The position numbers and the translations under genes are program-made. From a virus, in the IMG/VR virus record IMGVR_UViG_3300017963_002468, positions 1 to 36,872 of that record: a DNA stretch of 36,872 nt; one strand, given 5' to 3'. Below the pieces are notes generated by a model. The model was not told the origin of the DNA, did no database searches, and worked only from the letters and a program-made list of their open reading frames with translations. Each line of letters opens with the position of its first letter. The first letter of the stretch is position 1. Positions 1-7,585 of the stretch are shown piece by piece.

Positions 1-378
1 CGCCAAGGTTGGCCCCGCGAAGGTAGGCCCCGCCAAGGTAGGCCCCGCGAAGGTTGGCCCCGCGAAGGTAGGCCCCGCCAAGGTTGACCCCGCCAAGGTT
101 GGCCCCGCGAAGGTAGGCCCCGCGAAGGTTGACCCCGCCAAGGTTGGCCTCGCCAAGGTAGGCCCCGCCAAGGTAGGCCCCGCCAAGGTTGGCCCCGCCA
201 AGGTAGGCCTCGCCAAGGTAGGCCCCGCCAAGGTAGGCCCCGCGAAGGTAGGCCCCGCCAAGGTAGGCCCCGCGAAGGTAGGCCCCGCGAAGGTTGGCCC
301 CGCGAAGGTAGGCCTCGCCAAGGTAGGCCTCGCCAAGGTTGGCCCCGCCAAGGTTGGCCTCGTCAAGGTAGGCCCCGC
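1..378. repeat. 15-bp tandem repeat array coding for pentapeptides
   Basis: About 25 copies of a 15-bp unit of the form cgccaaggtNggcccc, varying at two or three positions (g/c, t/a, c/t). The unit length is exactly five codons and the variation falls on pentapeptide positions 2, 4 and 5, so the array is coding sequence. It is highly homogenised, pointing to recent expansion or gene conversion. Confidence 0.9.
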
Positions 379-472
379 TTTGGATCGCCGCCTCAACTGC
401 AAGCTTCAGGGAGTCGACTTCGGCGGAAAAAAGAACGTCACCATTCCAGCGGTGTTTGATTTCAAAGTTCAT
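1..472 (-). CDS. Pentapeptide-repeat protein, N-terminal part, runs off left edge
   Basis: The frame starts at ATG 472 with GAGGG seven bases upstream and stays open to base 1, so the 3' end is missing. The first 38 or so residues (MNFEIKHRWNGDVLFSAEV...) form a non-repeat cap of a type I recall from phage pentapeptide proteins. The rest is about 25 copies of A-(N/Y)-L-(G/R)-(G/E), which predicts a right-handed quadrilateral beta-helix. The function is unknown; some pentapeptide proteins mimic DNA or bind gyrase, but nothing here shows that. If the window is circular, the frame continues without a break into the Ala-rich gene at the right edge. Confidence 0.85.
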   Translation of the reverse strand, partial: MNFEIKHRWNGDVLFSAEVDSLKLAVEAAIQSGAYLDEANLGGANLGEAYLGEAYLRGANLRGAYLRGAYLGGAYLRGAYLGGAYLGEAYLGGANLGGAYLGGAYLGEANLGGVNLRGAYLRGANLGGVNLGGAYLRGANLRGAYLGGAYLRGANLG

Positions 473-764
473 GCGTAGCCCTCTGCGCTTGTAAAAAAGA
501 AGCACCAGCTACACGCGGCAGTAGCTGGTGCTCACCGGAAGGAAAGGAAGCAGCCTGTCCGTCAACTTTCTTGATTTGTCCGGCCGTGGCGAGGATATAC
601 GCAGCCAGAAAGAGCAGGCCGCCAAGAAACAGGATTGCCGAGATTACTGTTTTCCACCCGCCACGGACGCCGTAAACTTCGGTGTGTTGGCCCTCCCGGT
701 TTGTCGAGCTTCCAACTCGGGTAGTTCTCGCTCGAAGGCGGCTTGAGCTCGGTTGTCCTCCCAT
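462..764 (-). CDS. Possible small membrane protein
   Basis: I cannot name this ORF. From ATG 764 it would encode 100 residues, with one convincing transmembrane segment at about residues 50-70 (TVISAILFLGGLLFLAAYIL). The frame is open further upstream to 1115, but that part reads as low-quality sequence antisense or overlapping to the 644-1006 gene. The start is uncertain because no good Shine-Dalgarno site is visible. It overlaps the end of the preceding 120-residue gene by about 120 bp, and its last 10 bases overlap the start of the pentapeptide gene. Oddly, a strong terminator-like hairpin (501-532) lies inside its 3' end, which lowers confidence that the full C-terminus is real. Confidence 0.4.
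   Translation of the reverse strand: MGGQPSSSRLRARTTRVGSSTNREGQHTEVYGVRGGWKTVISAILFLGGLLFLAAYILATAGQIKKVDGQAASFPSGEHQLLPRVAGASFLQAQRATHEL
501..532 (-). terminator. Intrinsic terminator, minus strand
   Basis: Perfect 12-bp arms AGCACCAGCTAC and GTAGCTGGTGCT around an 8-nt loop. On the minus strand the hairpin is followed by TTCTTTTTTAC. It would end transcription of the 1345-to-462 genes just before the pentapeptide gene, whose start is 29 bp downstream. Confidence 0.8.
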
Positions 765-1006
765 ACCCTGAGATTCACCTTCAGTTCCTCTAGGGCTTCC
801 GGCCACGCTTCTTTCACTTCGTTCCACGCCCATTCCTGGTTGGTTACTAGCGCTTGGACAAACCGACGAAAAACCAACTGGCGTGCTCGTGTGGCTGCTG
901 TTGCAGTCACCCGCCATATTTTCTGTAAGTCCCGACAAGGGAAGAGTTTGTCGTTCGACCGAGTCATTGTTTGTACTTGCGCTAAGAAATTTTCGCATAG
1001 GGCCAA
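644..1006 (-). CDS. Hypothetical protein, 120 aa or shorter
   Basis: I do not recognise this protein. It is hydrophilic and rich in Ala, Glu, Arg and Trp (for example QEWAWNEVKEAWPEALEEL and VWEDNRAQAAFERELPELEAR), and looks largely alpha-helical. The frame's first possible start is TTG 1006. ATG 967 (MTRSNDKL...) would give 107 residues, and neither has a strong Shine-Dalgarno. It lies between the 68-residue gene upstream and a possible membrane protein that overlaps its 3' end. Its composition is protein-like, unlike the overlapping 217-residue frame, so I take it as the real gene here. Confidence 0.6.
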   Translation of the reverse strand: MALCENFLAQVQTMTRSNDKLFPCRDLQKIWRVTATAATRARQLVFRRFVQALVTNQEWAWNEVKEAWPEALEELKVNLRVWEDNRAQAAFERELPELEARQTGRANTPKFTASVAGGKQ

Positions 1007-1086
1007 CCGTCCGTGGCTGCGCTAAAAACCGCACGAAATTATCCTTGCCTCTTCCTTGAATCCGGTTTACGGTTTCTACAAGAGCC

Positions 1087-1125
1087 GAGCCCCGGCACCC
1101 TGCTCGACCGACCACACCGGGGCTC
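1087..1125. repeat. Inverted repeat after the 68-aa gene
   Basis: Perfect 9-bp arms GAGCCCCGG (1087-1095) and CCGGGGCTC (1117-1125) with a 21-nt loop, starting 14 bp after the stop of the 1139-1345 gene. No T-run follows on either strand, so it could be a Rho-dependent or processing hairpin or a protein site rather than an intrinsic terminator. Confidence 0.5.
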
Positions 1126-1138
1126 AGCGGACTACGGC

Positions 1139-1345
1139 TTATTCCGCGACGCTTGAGCAGGCTGGTTTTGCCTTAGCCTGTAGCTTTTCGAGCGTCTGCT
1201 GAAAAAGAGGCGATTGGCGGACCATGACAGCTATGGCATTAGCTGCCGTGCCGTAATCACCCTCAGCCAAGCGTTCGGCGACATCCAGAACGTCCCCATA
1301 CCTTTCGTCGCCCGTATTCCGATTGATTCCTACCTGAGTGAGCAT
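1139..1345 (-). CDS. Hypothetical protein, 68 aa
   Basis: Small acidic then basic helical protein (MLTQVGINRNTGDERYGDVL...), with a central Ala-rich helix and two residues that vary widely in such proteins, so I assign no family. It is the first gene of the leftward group ending in the pentapeptide gene. A consensus-like promoter sits immediately upstream, with the predicted transcription start falling on or next to the ATG, so the mRNA may be leaderless. No Shine-Dalgarno is visible. The regulator-like gene at 1449 is divergent. Confidence 0.6.
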   Translation of the reverse strand: MLTQVGINRNTGDERYGDVLDVAERLAEGDYGTAANAIAVMVRQSPLFQQTLEKLQAKAKPACSSVAE

Positions 1346-1351
1346 GCCGTA

Positions 1352-1379
1352 AGTATACGTGCGAATTCGTACTTGTCAA
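1352..1379 (-). promoter_or_regulatory. Sigma70-like promoter, minus strand
   Basis: Minus strand: -35 TTGACA at 1379-1374, 16-bp spacer, -10 TATACT at 1357-1352. The expected start point is about base 1345, the A of the downstream ATG. This is the strongest promoter match in the left end. Confidence 0.65.
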
Positions 1380-1400
1380 TACGGAATTCTACGATTTTGT

Positions 1401-1414
1401 ACGTTCTTGAACGT
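1401..1414. promoter_or_regulatory. Palindrome, possible operator
   Basis: ACGTTC-TT-GAACGT, a 14-bp palindrome with perfect 6-bp arms, in the intergenic space between the divergent genes at 1345 and 1449. It is a natural candidate for the binding site of the ribbon-helix-helix-like protein encoded next door. Confidence 0.4.
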
Positions 1415-1448
1415 TGACGTGCGATAACTGCTTGATAGGGTAGGATTT

Positions 1449-1754
1449 ATGGCAGCAAAGAAAAAATTGGGTGCTGACCTAGCCCCTGGAGTAGTGGACC
1501 AATTCAATGATTGGGCGGACGCCTGTAATTACACCCGGGGTGGCGCCGCCACGTCAGCCCTCAAGCTCCTACAGGTTGCGCCGTTTTTGTTGAGAGACTT
1601 GGCTCTGAGTGGCAAGTGGAAGGAAGTTGAAAAGTGGTGTAAGCGGCTTGATTTTCTGATGGCAGAGGATGTGGTAAGGCGGGCTGGGCGAGAAGCCGCA
1701 GACCGGAAAGAGCCCCCTGCCTCTGGTCGCAAGAAAGTTGGCGGAAAAGGGTAA
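1449..1754 (+). CDS. Ribbon-helix-helix-like DNA-binding protein candidate
   Basis: 101 residues. Residues about 7-45 (LGADLAPGVVDQFNDWADAC, then NYTRGGAATSALKLL) follow the strand-helix-turn-helix pattern of CopG/Arc-type regulators: a short strand, a first helix, a Tyr-Thr-Arg turn, and a second helix ending in Leu-Leu. The C-terminus is Lys/Arg-rich. It is transcribed away from the 1345 gene, and the shared intergenic region holds a palindrome, which fits a small autoregulatory repressor. GTAGGA lies just upstream of the ATG. The family call is by motif reading only. It could be the lysogeny or anti-late regulator, but no direct evidence shows that. Confidence 0.6.
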   Translation: MAAKKKLGADLAPGVVDQFNDWADACNYTRGGAATSALKLLQVAPFLLRDLALSGKWKEVEKWCKRLDFLMAEDVVRRAGREAADRKEPPASGRKKVGGKG

Positions 1755-2055
1755 CAAGCTCGACTTCTTCGATGGTGAGAATATCGGTGGACTGGGCCAT
1801 GATCCACACCCCCTTGTCAAAAAGTCACCACCCGGCCACCTTCCGTGGTGAGCGATTCCTTGGCCCCGGGCGAGCTGATTGGCAGCATCCGGCAACCGCC
1901 GAATCTAGCATTCTTATACACAAAACTCACAGGCCGGTCAACCCACAAAATGCGGATTTCCCTCCCCCGTATATTGTGGGGGTAAATACCTTCCGTATAT
2001 AGGTAGAGGTACCTATATGGTGTCACCGTAGCTGACTCAACCATAGGAGAAAGCC
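1755..2055. other. Intergenic region with no convincing gene
   Basis: About 300 bp between two plus-strand genes. Short frames on both strands look like noise. The only clear structure is the AT-rich palindrome at 1997-2018. The last bases hold AGGAGAAAGCC, the ribosome-binding site of the next gene. Confidence 0.6.
1997..2018. promoter_or_regulatory. 22-bp inverted repeat upstream of the exported-protein gene
   Basis: ATATAGGTA (1997-2005), GAGG, TACCTATAT (2010-2018): perfect 9-bp arms and a 4-nt spacer, ending 37 bp before ATG 2056. Its position fits an operator or a 5' UTR hairpin controlling that gene alone. Confidence 0.5.
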
Positions 2056-2385
2056 ATGAAAAACCGCATTTATGCTTTACTGCTGTTCATGGGCATTGTG
2101 CTGCCGTTGTGTCTTGGGCAGGTGTGTGGGGTAGTTCCAAATGACCCTGCTCGGCTTGAAGTGACAGATACGCTAAGGGAAGCCTGTCCAGATTATGATG
2201 ATGCCAGAATACTCACAAAGATCCTAATAGTTGACGACTCCCGGAGTGGTGGTGTGCTACGTCGCGAAAACGCCCTAGCTACATCACTAGTTTACGGCTG
2301 CTGTGTAGGGTACGGCTGCGCAGAGGACGAAGCTGATTGCGTAAACTGCACGGTAGCCGTCTACAATCAGGTGTGGCCACAGTAA
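2056..2385 (+). CDS. Exported Cys-rich small protein
   Basis: 109 residues with a clear Sec signal peptide: MKNR, a hydrophobic core (IYALLLFMGIVLPLCLG) and a likely cleavage near residue 21-25. The mature part has about seven cysteines, including CC and CVNC, suggesting disulfides in the periplasm or outside the cell. AGGAG sits seven bases before the ATG. It is oriented opposite to the virion genes and bounded by its own palindrome upstream and a shared terminator downstream, the layout expected of a lysogenic-conversion (moron) gene. Function unknown; superinfection exclusion is only a guess. Confidence 0.65.
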   Translation: MKNRIYALLLFMGIVLPLCLGQVCGVVPNDPARLEVTDTLREACPDYDDARILTKILIVDDSRSGGVLRRENALATSLVYGCCVGYGCAEDEADCVNCTVAVYNQVWPQ

Positions 2386-2435
2386 AAAGGCACCAAGCCC
2401 CTTTGTGGGTGACCCTTTGATCAGGTCGCCTTTTT
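2384..2435. terminator. Bidirectional terminator between convergent genes
   Basis: AAAAAGGC (2384-2391) and GCCTTTTT (2428-2435) form the base of a hairpin, with ACC/GGT extending it. A T-rich tract follows on the plus strand (cctttttctttttacgg) and the A-tract gives the same on the minus strand. It ends the 2056 gene and the whole leftward block. The right arm lies inside the last codons of the holin-like gene. Confidence 0.7.
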
Positions 2436-2681
2436 CTTTTTACGGCTCTTCTTCGCCGAGGGCTTTGTGGTTGGTATCAGCTTCAGGGCCCCGGATTTCT
2501 CGCCGGCGTCCTCGTGGGCTATCCCCAGGATCACAGCCACACCAACGCCCAGAATGCTCATAACCACCTCTTCTGGCACCTCAAGCCCCCATTGGGCCAA
2601 GTACGCCAGGATTACTGTGGCGACCGCCGTTTGGATCTTCCGGCTTTTCAGCGGCCACAGGAGTCGTGTGAGGAAATTCAT
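2421..2681 (-). CDS. Holin-like membrane protein
   Basis: 86 residues from ATG 2681, chosen over TTG 2705 because AAAGG precedes it at normal spacing. It shows two predicted membrane segments: residues about 15-32 (KIQTAVATVILAYLAQWG) and 38-56 (VVMSILGVGVAVILGIA). A short EDAGEK motif follows, then a very basic tail ending in KKSRKKKK. A basic C-terminus after two transmembrane helices is typical of class II holins and of a small phage membrane protein family found beside lysis genes. No endolysin is recognisable nearby, so the lysis role is an inference from topology and position. Confidence 0.55.
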   Translation of the reverse strand: MNFLTRLLWPLKSRKIQTAVATVILAYLAQWGLEVPEEVVMSILGVGVAVILGIAHEDAGEKSGALKLIPTTKPSAKKSRKKKKAT

Positions 2682-2760
2682 TGTAAAGCCTTTCTTTAGC
2701 GGCAAGTAACAGAGTCAACACCAACGCCAGCAGAGCTGCGAGCCAGGTGTACCTGTGCAT
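2581..2760 (-). CDS. Small membrane protein overlapping the holin-like gene
   Basis: 59 residues from ATG 2760, which has GAGG seven bases upstream. Residues about 5-22 (TWLAALLALVLTLLLAA) are a single membrane anchor. The rest is polar and Pro-rich (TTPVAAEKPEDP). It overlaps the holin-like gene by about 100 bp in another frame, an arrangement seen in lysis cassettes (Rz/Rz1, holin/antiholin). It also fills what would otherwise be a gap after the lipoprotein gene. A longer frame to 2838 exists but lacks a better start. I cannot say whether it is a spanin, an antiholin or noise. Confidence 0.45.
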   Translation of the reverse strand: MHRYTWLAALLALVLTLLLAAKERLYNEFPHTTPVAAEKPEDPNGGRHSNPGVLGPMGA

Positions 2761-2834
2761 AGAGCTATCCTCAAAAAGGCCGACCTGCGCCTTGCCCCTA
2801 GCCCGACGCAGGCCAGCCCGCGCAGAGAAAGGGC

Positions 2835-3350
2835 TCACGGATCATCTTCACCTTCCTCGGTAGTTGCCCCGTCGGGTAATCGCCGGAGTATTTCATCCAT
2901 GAGCTTGTCACGCAACTCGCCACCCCCATTATTCGCCTCACCACCTCCAGAATTCCCCACCGCAGGGGCGAGCAACCCGGTAAGCCGCTCGATAGCTCCA
3001 AACATTCGCTCGGCCACCTCTGCGTTTTTCTGAGCCAGGGCAATGTAGGCGCTCATTACATCCTTGGGCTCACTCTTCTGCCAGAGAATGTGTGTTCCCC
3101 CACTGATATTCGTCGCCTGGCCGTCTACCATGGTGACAGTCACATTATCCCCTTCAGCGGCAATCACCTCTCGGTTATGCGTCGTGGCTTCCGACAACGT
3201 TAGGTTGTCCTCTGCGTCCCAGATTGTTTCGCTACGAGCTTCCGCAGCCACCCGGGTATCCAGGCCCGGCGTGAGAAACGAACACCCCCACAGGCACCCC
3301 ACACATAGCAGCACTAACGCCCCAACAATTACTCGAATCCACTCTCTCAT
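2835..3350 (-). CDS. Predicted phage lipoprotein
   Basis: 171 residues. The N-terminus MREWIRVIVGALVLLCVGCLWGC is a signal peptide with a lipobox-like LWGC (Cys 23; Cys 19 is an alternative). The mature part starts with SFLTPG, has a beta-type middle (DNVTVTMVDGQATNISGGTHI), then a helical segment (AYIALAQKNAEVAERMFGAIERLTGLL), a Gly/Asn-rich linker and an acidic end. Its ATG overlaps the stop of the 1411-residue internal protein gene by ATGA. Between virion genes and a holin-like gene, an outer-membrane spanin-type lysis role is possible, but I do not see a specific family signature. Confidence 0.6.
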   Translation of the reverse strand: MREWIRVIVGALVLLCVGCLWGCSFLTPGLDTRVAAEARSETIWDAEDNLTLSEATTHNREVIAAEGDNVTVTMVDGQATNISGGTHILWQKSEPKDVMSAYIALAQKNAEVAERMFGAIERLTGLLAPAVGNSGGGEANNGGGELRDKLMDEILRRLPDGATTEEGEDDP

Positions 3351-6300
3351 TGCCTTTCTCCTTGTCCTAATAGGACTGTTCGATAGAACTCATAAGCCTT
3401 TTCCAATGTGTCGCGGTCCTCTTCAGTTAGTGTGGCATAGAACGCCTGCAGCGTCCCGGTCTTGCGCGAAAGCCCCCAAAGGGGTTCCATTGCTGCCAAT
3501 GACTGCTGAAGTCCGCGTCTTGTGCCCCCTAGGCTGGCGTACTCAGCCAGATACTTTTTCTTGGCCCGCTCGTCTCCATAGCGAACGGCAAGCTTAAAAT
3601 TGCGGAGAGCGTCGGTACGTGGGCCCAAGCCTTCCCCACGGCCACGCCCAATAGACCGGAAGAACCTGTCCTTGAGGTCGAGAATCTCGTAGTAGGCTGC
3701 CTGCCCCGGCTCTGTCTTAGAGAAGCCCGTCAGATACTTCAGGCCCCTAGCCCCCTTCTGTTGGGGTAAGCCAACGGCAGCTTTGTACTCTTTTTCCACA
3801 CCAATGATTCTGGCCAGGTGTTCCCAGCGGTCTCGTATTGTTCTGGGGTCTCGCACGTCAGGAAACAGTGTCTTCCCTGCTGCAATCTCGCCAGGAACCT
3901 TGATAAGCGGATTGACGCCGTTCACAAGCTTGTTAACAGGAGAGGCTATCATGTCGTTAGCCACTTCCTTCAATGTGCGACGATGGTCAAGAATATCCTT
4001 TACGTCCGTGTACACACCCTCAGCACCAAGCCATTCAAGAAAGTCAGAGGCGGTACCAATTCGGGTAAAATAGGCTGGGCTCCCGTCTGGCGCTCGTATT
4101 GTCAGGTGGTGACGTTTGCGAACGTCTTTTGGTATCTCTTCTTCCTCCTCTGGGAAAAACAAGTTGCTGAACAGGCTGTAGGCTAACTGGGCCCCGTAGA
4201 GCAGGATTGCAATGCGCCCGAGTCGGTACAGCATAAACGGGGCATGAGCAGCGGCACCAAGTCCTAATGTCTTTGCTATCTTCCGGCCGACCCTAATTGC
4301 TTTATCCTCTTGTCGGGCTAAGTTACGGATACCATTCCAGTAGGCCCGTAGATTGCCCTCTTGGAACGACCAGTACGGATAGACTCTGCTACGAAGGAAC
4401 TGGCCGAGGATCGAGATGTCGCTGTAGTCTACAAGTATATCAGCCGACAAACGGAAAGCTTTATCGCGGGGGTCGACAATACCATCTACTTCAGCAGGTA
4501 TGCTGCTGCCATAGTTGTTGGGTTTGCCTTCTGGTGAACTACTGATTTGGGAAGTGTAATCCAGATATGTAGCATACCGAAGAATGCTTTCCCTCATGTC
4601 GGTACCCAGCCCGACCGTTTCCCAATACTTTCGCCAGGGCAGGGTTACTGTTTTGGCAACTTTCCCCACAGTAGTTTTTGGCTTATTGATTAACCGCTCG
4701 AACTTCTTGAGTTCACTTACTTCACCTAGTTCGTTTACTCGCATGAGCGTCCGGCCACCGCCTCGCTCTACCCATTCGAGCAATTCGAGAGGCACGTTCT
4801 CTCGACCAGTGTAGTACTGCGCCAAGTCAACAATGGCCTTTGGTACATACTGTGCCGAACTTGGGTTAAGAGATAGCACCTTGTCCGCCTCACCCATATT
4901 CCGAAGGTTGTAGCCGACAACTCTCGTGGGGCCCTGGAGCTGCCACCGCTTTACTTGGCCAACCAGATATGTCAGCGCATGGTCGATTTCTTTCAGGACA
5001 GGCGGCGTCTGCCACTTCTTGCTTTCGTATTCAGCCTGTTCAGCGATAGCGTTAGGCACGACAAATGGGGCGTGTTTTTGCCCCATGGCCAGAACTTGCC
5101 GAATCTGGTCAGAGGTTAAGCCTATCTCCTCGCCGGCTGCTTCCATCGCCCGCTGAGCCAATGATTCCGGTATAGAATGCGTAAGGAACATGTGCCGTCC
5201 AGGCTGGATAGCCATTTCCTGGTACCCTTCCGGAATTAGCTTACGCCAATCGGTACCCGCTTCTTTTGCCTGGGCCCTCAATTGAGGCAGGATATCGTAT
5301 TGGCTCTTGAGTCTTACTAGAGCCTTGGCCCTTAGCGTGTCTGCAACCATTTGGGTTGCGATTTCGTATTCTGCCTCAACGTAGTTCGAGTTGATATCGA
5401 GAACCGAACCCTTGCGTTCCTTGAGCCAGCTACGTTGAGTCTGAACACCTACGCCCTTGCCGCCAACACCAATTCCCTCACGTAACCGCATGTAGGTTAG
5501 TACTTGGTGTCGGAAGTAGTTTTCCCTTTGGAACCTGTCGGACAGATCGATACCCAGCGGCTTGTGGGCGTCGATATAGTCCTGCTGCATCTTCTCAAAC
5601 CAGAGACGACGGTATTCCAAGGACGCCTGTACTCTCGGGTTATTGGCAACATGTGCATTGATTCGGTCGAGTTCTGCCTTTGTGGCTTCCGGCGTCAGGC
5701 CCCAGGGCAATTCACCTTCAGTTGCGGCTAGATCACCCAATACAACTTTCCGATTAAAGAGATCGTAGTCGTCTGAGCTGAGCGGCTTGACGGTCCTTTC
5801 AATGAGCGATTGGCCTGTAGCAGAAGCTACCCCGGGTGCCCTGTTGTACGCTTGGAATGCCGAGCGGGCCTCACCGAACTGCTTCGTTCGGGGTAGCTTT
5901 GGTAAAGCACCCCGTGTCGTAAGTTCGGCCATCTTGCCCCAGAACGCGCGCCACTTATCAGAAAATCCCCGCTTACCTATACCCTGGCTGCGCTGGTAGC
6001 CAGTCTCAAACTCTGTGTTAGGTGAAGCGTATTCCGATTTGACTGTCTTGTTCTTTGGTACGTCTTCGCCAACCAAATCTTTAGCCGAGCTAGCCTTGAC
6101 GCGAATGTCACCCTTGGGGCCAACCTCGTAGTTTGGGCTACTGGTCGCCCCAATTGTTTCTAGTGCTTCACCTCTCGCCATCCGACCCGTAAGGGACTCG
6201 GCTACTTCCGGCATTTCTTGCGCTTGCCGCTGTGGTGTTTCGGCGACAGCTTCGGCTCGTTCGGCCTGCGACTGGCGTTGTATTCTTTCGCGGCCCGCCT

Positions 6301-7582
6301 TTTCGCCGCCTTGTCCGAGTATCCTTTCTCTTTCAATTGCCGCTTTCTCTTTAGGTAACACTTGGGCACGTTGCACCTCCTCAATTTGCTCGCTGACAAG
6401 AGCAGCGAAATCGGAACGGTCTTTCTTGCCCAGTACCGTAGCCACATCTTTACCAACAATTGAACGGGTGATCGGCCTTTTGGCGTCAGCCGCGTCTTTA
6501 ATCTTTGCCGCCTGCTCAGAGTTCAGTTCAGCCCATTCACGAACCCCTTGACGGCTAAGCAGGTCTTTGCGTATACGGGCTCGGCCCTTCTTGAGTCCGA
6601 GCATGTTTGCCATGACATCGACAGTGAAACCAACAATTCCCCCTATCTGGCCCTGTTCAAGAACCGTGTCGAACATGTCCCGTTCTTTTTCGTAAATCTT
6701 CGCAACTGCATTGTGTCCAAGGCCGGCAAGCCCTTCCTGTATTCCTTCGTAGATACTGCCGACGGCGCCACTTTTGAGTACGTCGCCAAGATTATGCACA
6801 AAGGCACCGCCCGACGCCTTGTTGAACCGATTGAGGATTCGTGAGGCAGGTATGATTTGCGACGTTTCGATTGCGCCGCCCAACAAAGCAGCAATCTGGG
6901 CTTCTCCCTCAGAGGCGCCCGCCTGCTTTGCTGCTTCGTATTGGTCGGCCATGCCGGTAGGTGCAGCAAGGGCACTCATGAACGCCAATGTGCCCCTGGT
7001 TCCAAGTTTCAAAGCTTGTGCCCCGCCACCACCAAGAACATAGTATGCAGCACTTGTTAACCCACTGGGTATCTGCTCCCAAAGCATTGACTTGGCCAAT
7101 CGAGGGTCGCCAGGCACATATTCATTCAATGTATCCTCAAGCCTCTGGCCGAGTTGCCATGCTGTCATATCACGTATATCACGATCCCCCTGGCGGGCAG
7201 ATATGCTCTTAATGCCTTCACGATCCAGTTCAGATTGAATCACCTTCATCGCAACGGCCCAAGCCTTGGGGGCATCGGAAACCATTGATCCAATTGTTCG
7301 CACGCCGGACGATACGGTGTTGGCAACCTTATCCAGCCGGCTTGGCGTGTGCCCGGGGTCTGGGTCGTATAGCTTCTGGTAGAGATCCGTTAGTTGTGAT
7401 TCGTTGAGTTCAGATATCATCGCCGGTGTACTACGAGTTGCGCCAATAGGTTCGCTGGGCGGGATTGGTGGCGTGGAGGGTGTCGTTGATAGGGAGTAGT
7501 CGAAACCCGGGATTGACTCTGGCGGCGGCTCAAGCAACGAGCCTTTCAGTAAGGTATCAATTGCGGTATCCGTGAGAGTCAT
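3347..7582 (-). CDS. Large internal virion (ejection) protein, LPD38-type polyvalent protein
   Basis: 1411 residues, the largest gene. The N-terminal 50 residues are Pro/Ser/Thr-rich. Residues about 170-340 are Ala/Gly-rich and partly hydrophobic (AAYYVLGGGGAQALKLG; AALLGGAIETSQII). Residues about 350-560 are charged and coiled. The C-terminal half contains VVGYNLRNMGEADKVLSLNP and a region resembling the LPD38 domain of phage large polyvalent proteins. A hydrophobic stretch lies near 1105-1140, followed by EEEEE and a basic patch. Such proteins are packaged in the head and ejected with DNA in podoviruses, in the place of T7 gp16. Three bases separate its ATG from the upstream stop. No lytic transglycosylase motif was recognised. 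Confidence 0.75.
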   Translation of the reverse strand: MTLTDTAIDTLLKGSLLEPPPESIPGFDYSLSTTPSTPPIPPSEPIGATRSTPAMISELNESQLTDLYQKLYDPDPGHTPSRLDKVANTVSSGVRTIGSMVSDAPKAWAVAMKVIQSELDREGIKSISARQGDRDIRDMTAWQLGQRLEDTLNEYVPGDPRLAKSMLWEQIPSGLTSAAYYVLGGGGAQALKLGTRGTLAFMSALAAPTGMADQYEAAKQAGASEGEAQIAALLGGAIETSQIIPASRILNRFNKASGGAFVHNLGDVLKSGAVGSIYEGIQEGLAGLGHNAVAKIYEKERDMFDTVLEQGQIGGIVGFTVDVMANMLGLKKGRARIRKDLLSRQGVREWAELNSEQAAKIKDAADAKRPITRSIVGKDVATVLGKKDRSDFAALVSEQIEEVQRAQVLPKEKAAIERERILGQGGEKAGRERIQRQSQAERAEAVAETPQRQAQEMPEVAESLTGRMARGEALETIGATSSPNYEVGPKGDIRVKASSAKDLVGEDVPKNKTVKSEYASPNTEFETGYQRSQGIGKRGFSDKWRAFWGKMAELTTRGALPKLPRTKQFGEARSAFQAYNRAPGVASATGQSLIERTVKPLSSDDYDLFNRKVVLGDLAATEGELPWGLTPEATKAELDRINAHVANNPRVQASLEYRRLWFEKMQQDYIDAHKPLGIDLSDRFQRENYFRHQVLTYMRLREGIGVGGKGVGVQTQRSWLKERKGSVLDINSNYVEAEYEIATQMVADTLRAKALVRLKSQYDILPQLRAQAKEAGTDWRKLIPEGYQEMAIQPGRHMFLTHSIPESLAQRAMEAAGEEIGLTSDQIRQVLAMGQKHAPFVVPNAIAEQAEYESKKWQTPPVLKEIDHALTYLVGQVKRWQLQGPTRVVGYNLRNMGEADKVLSLNPSSAQYVPKAIVDLAQYYTGRENVPLELLEWVERGGGRTLMRVNELGEVSELKKFERLINKPKTTVGKVAKTVTLPWRKYWETVGLGTDMRESILRYATYLDYTSQISSSPEGKPNNYGSSIPAEVDGIVDPRDKAFRLSADILVDYSDISILGQFLRSRVYPYWSFQEGNLRAYWNGIRNLARQEDKAIRVGRKIAKTLGLGAAAHAPFMLYRLGRIAILLYGAQLAYSLFSNLFFPEEEEEIPKDVRKRHHLTIRAPDGSPAYFTRIGTASDFLEWLGAEGVYTDVKDILDHRRTLKEVANDMIASPVNKLVNGVNPLIKVPGEIAAGKTLFPDVRDPRTIRDRWEHLARIIGVEKEYKAAVGLPQQKGARGLKYLTGFSKTEPGQAAYYEILDLKDRFFRSIGRGRGEGLGPRTDALRNFKLAVRYGDERAKKKYLAEYASLGGTRRGLQQSLAAMEPLWGLSRKTGTLQAFYATLTEEDRDTLEKAYEFYRTVLLGQGERQ

Positions 7583-7585
7583 ACG

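Noticed and set aside
1-378. CRISPR array
   Set aside because: The repeats are 15 bp, head to tail with no spacers, and encode a pentapeptide protein.
765-1115. N-terminal extension of the 462-1115 minus frame
   Set aside because: Overlaps the better 644-1006 gene and reads as Ser/Arg-rich noise; only the C-terminal membrane part is kept as a possibility.
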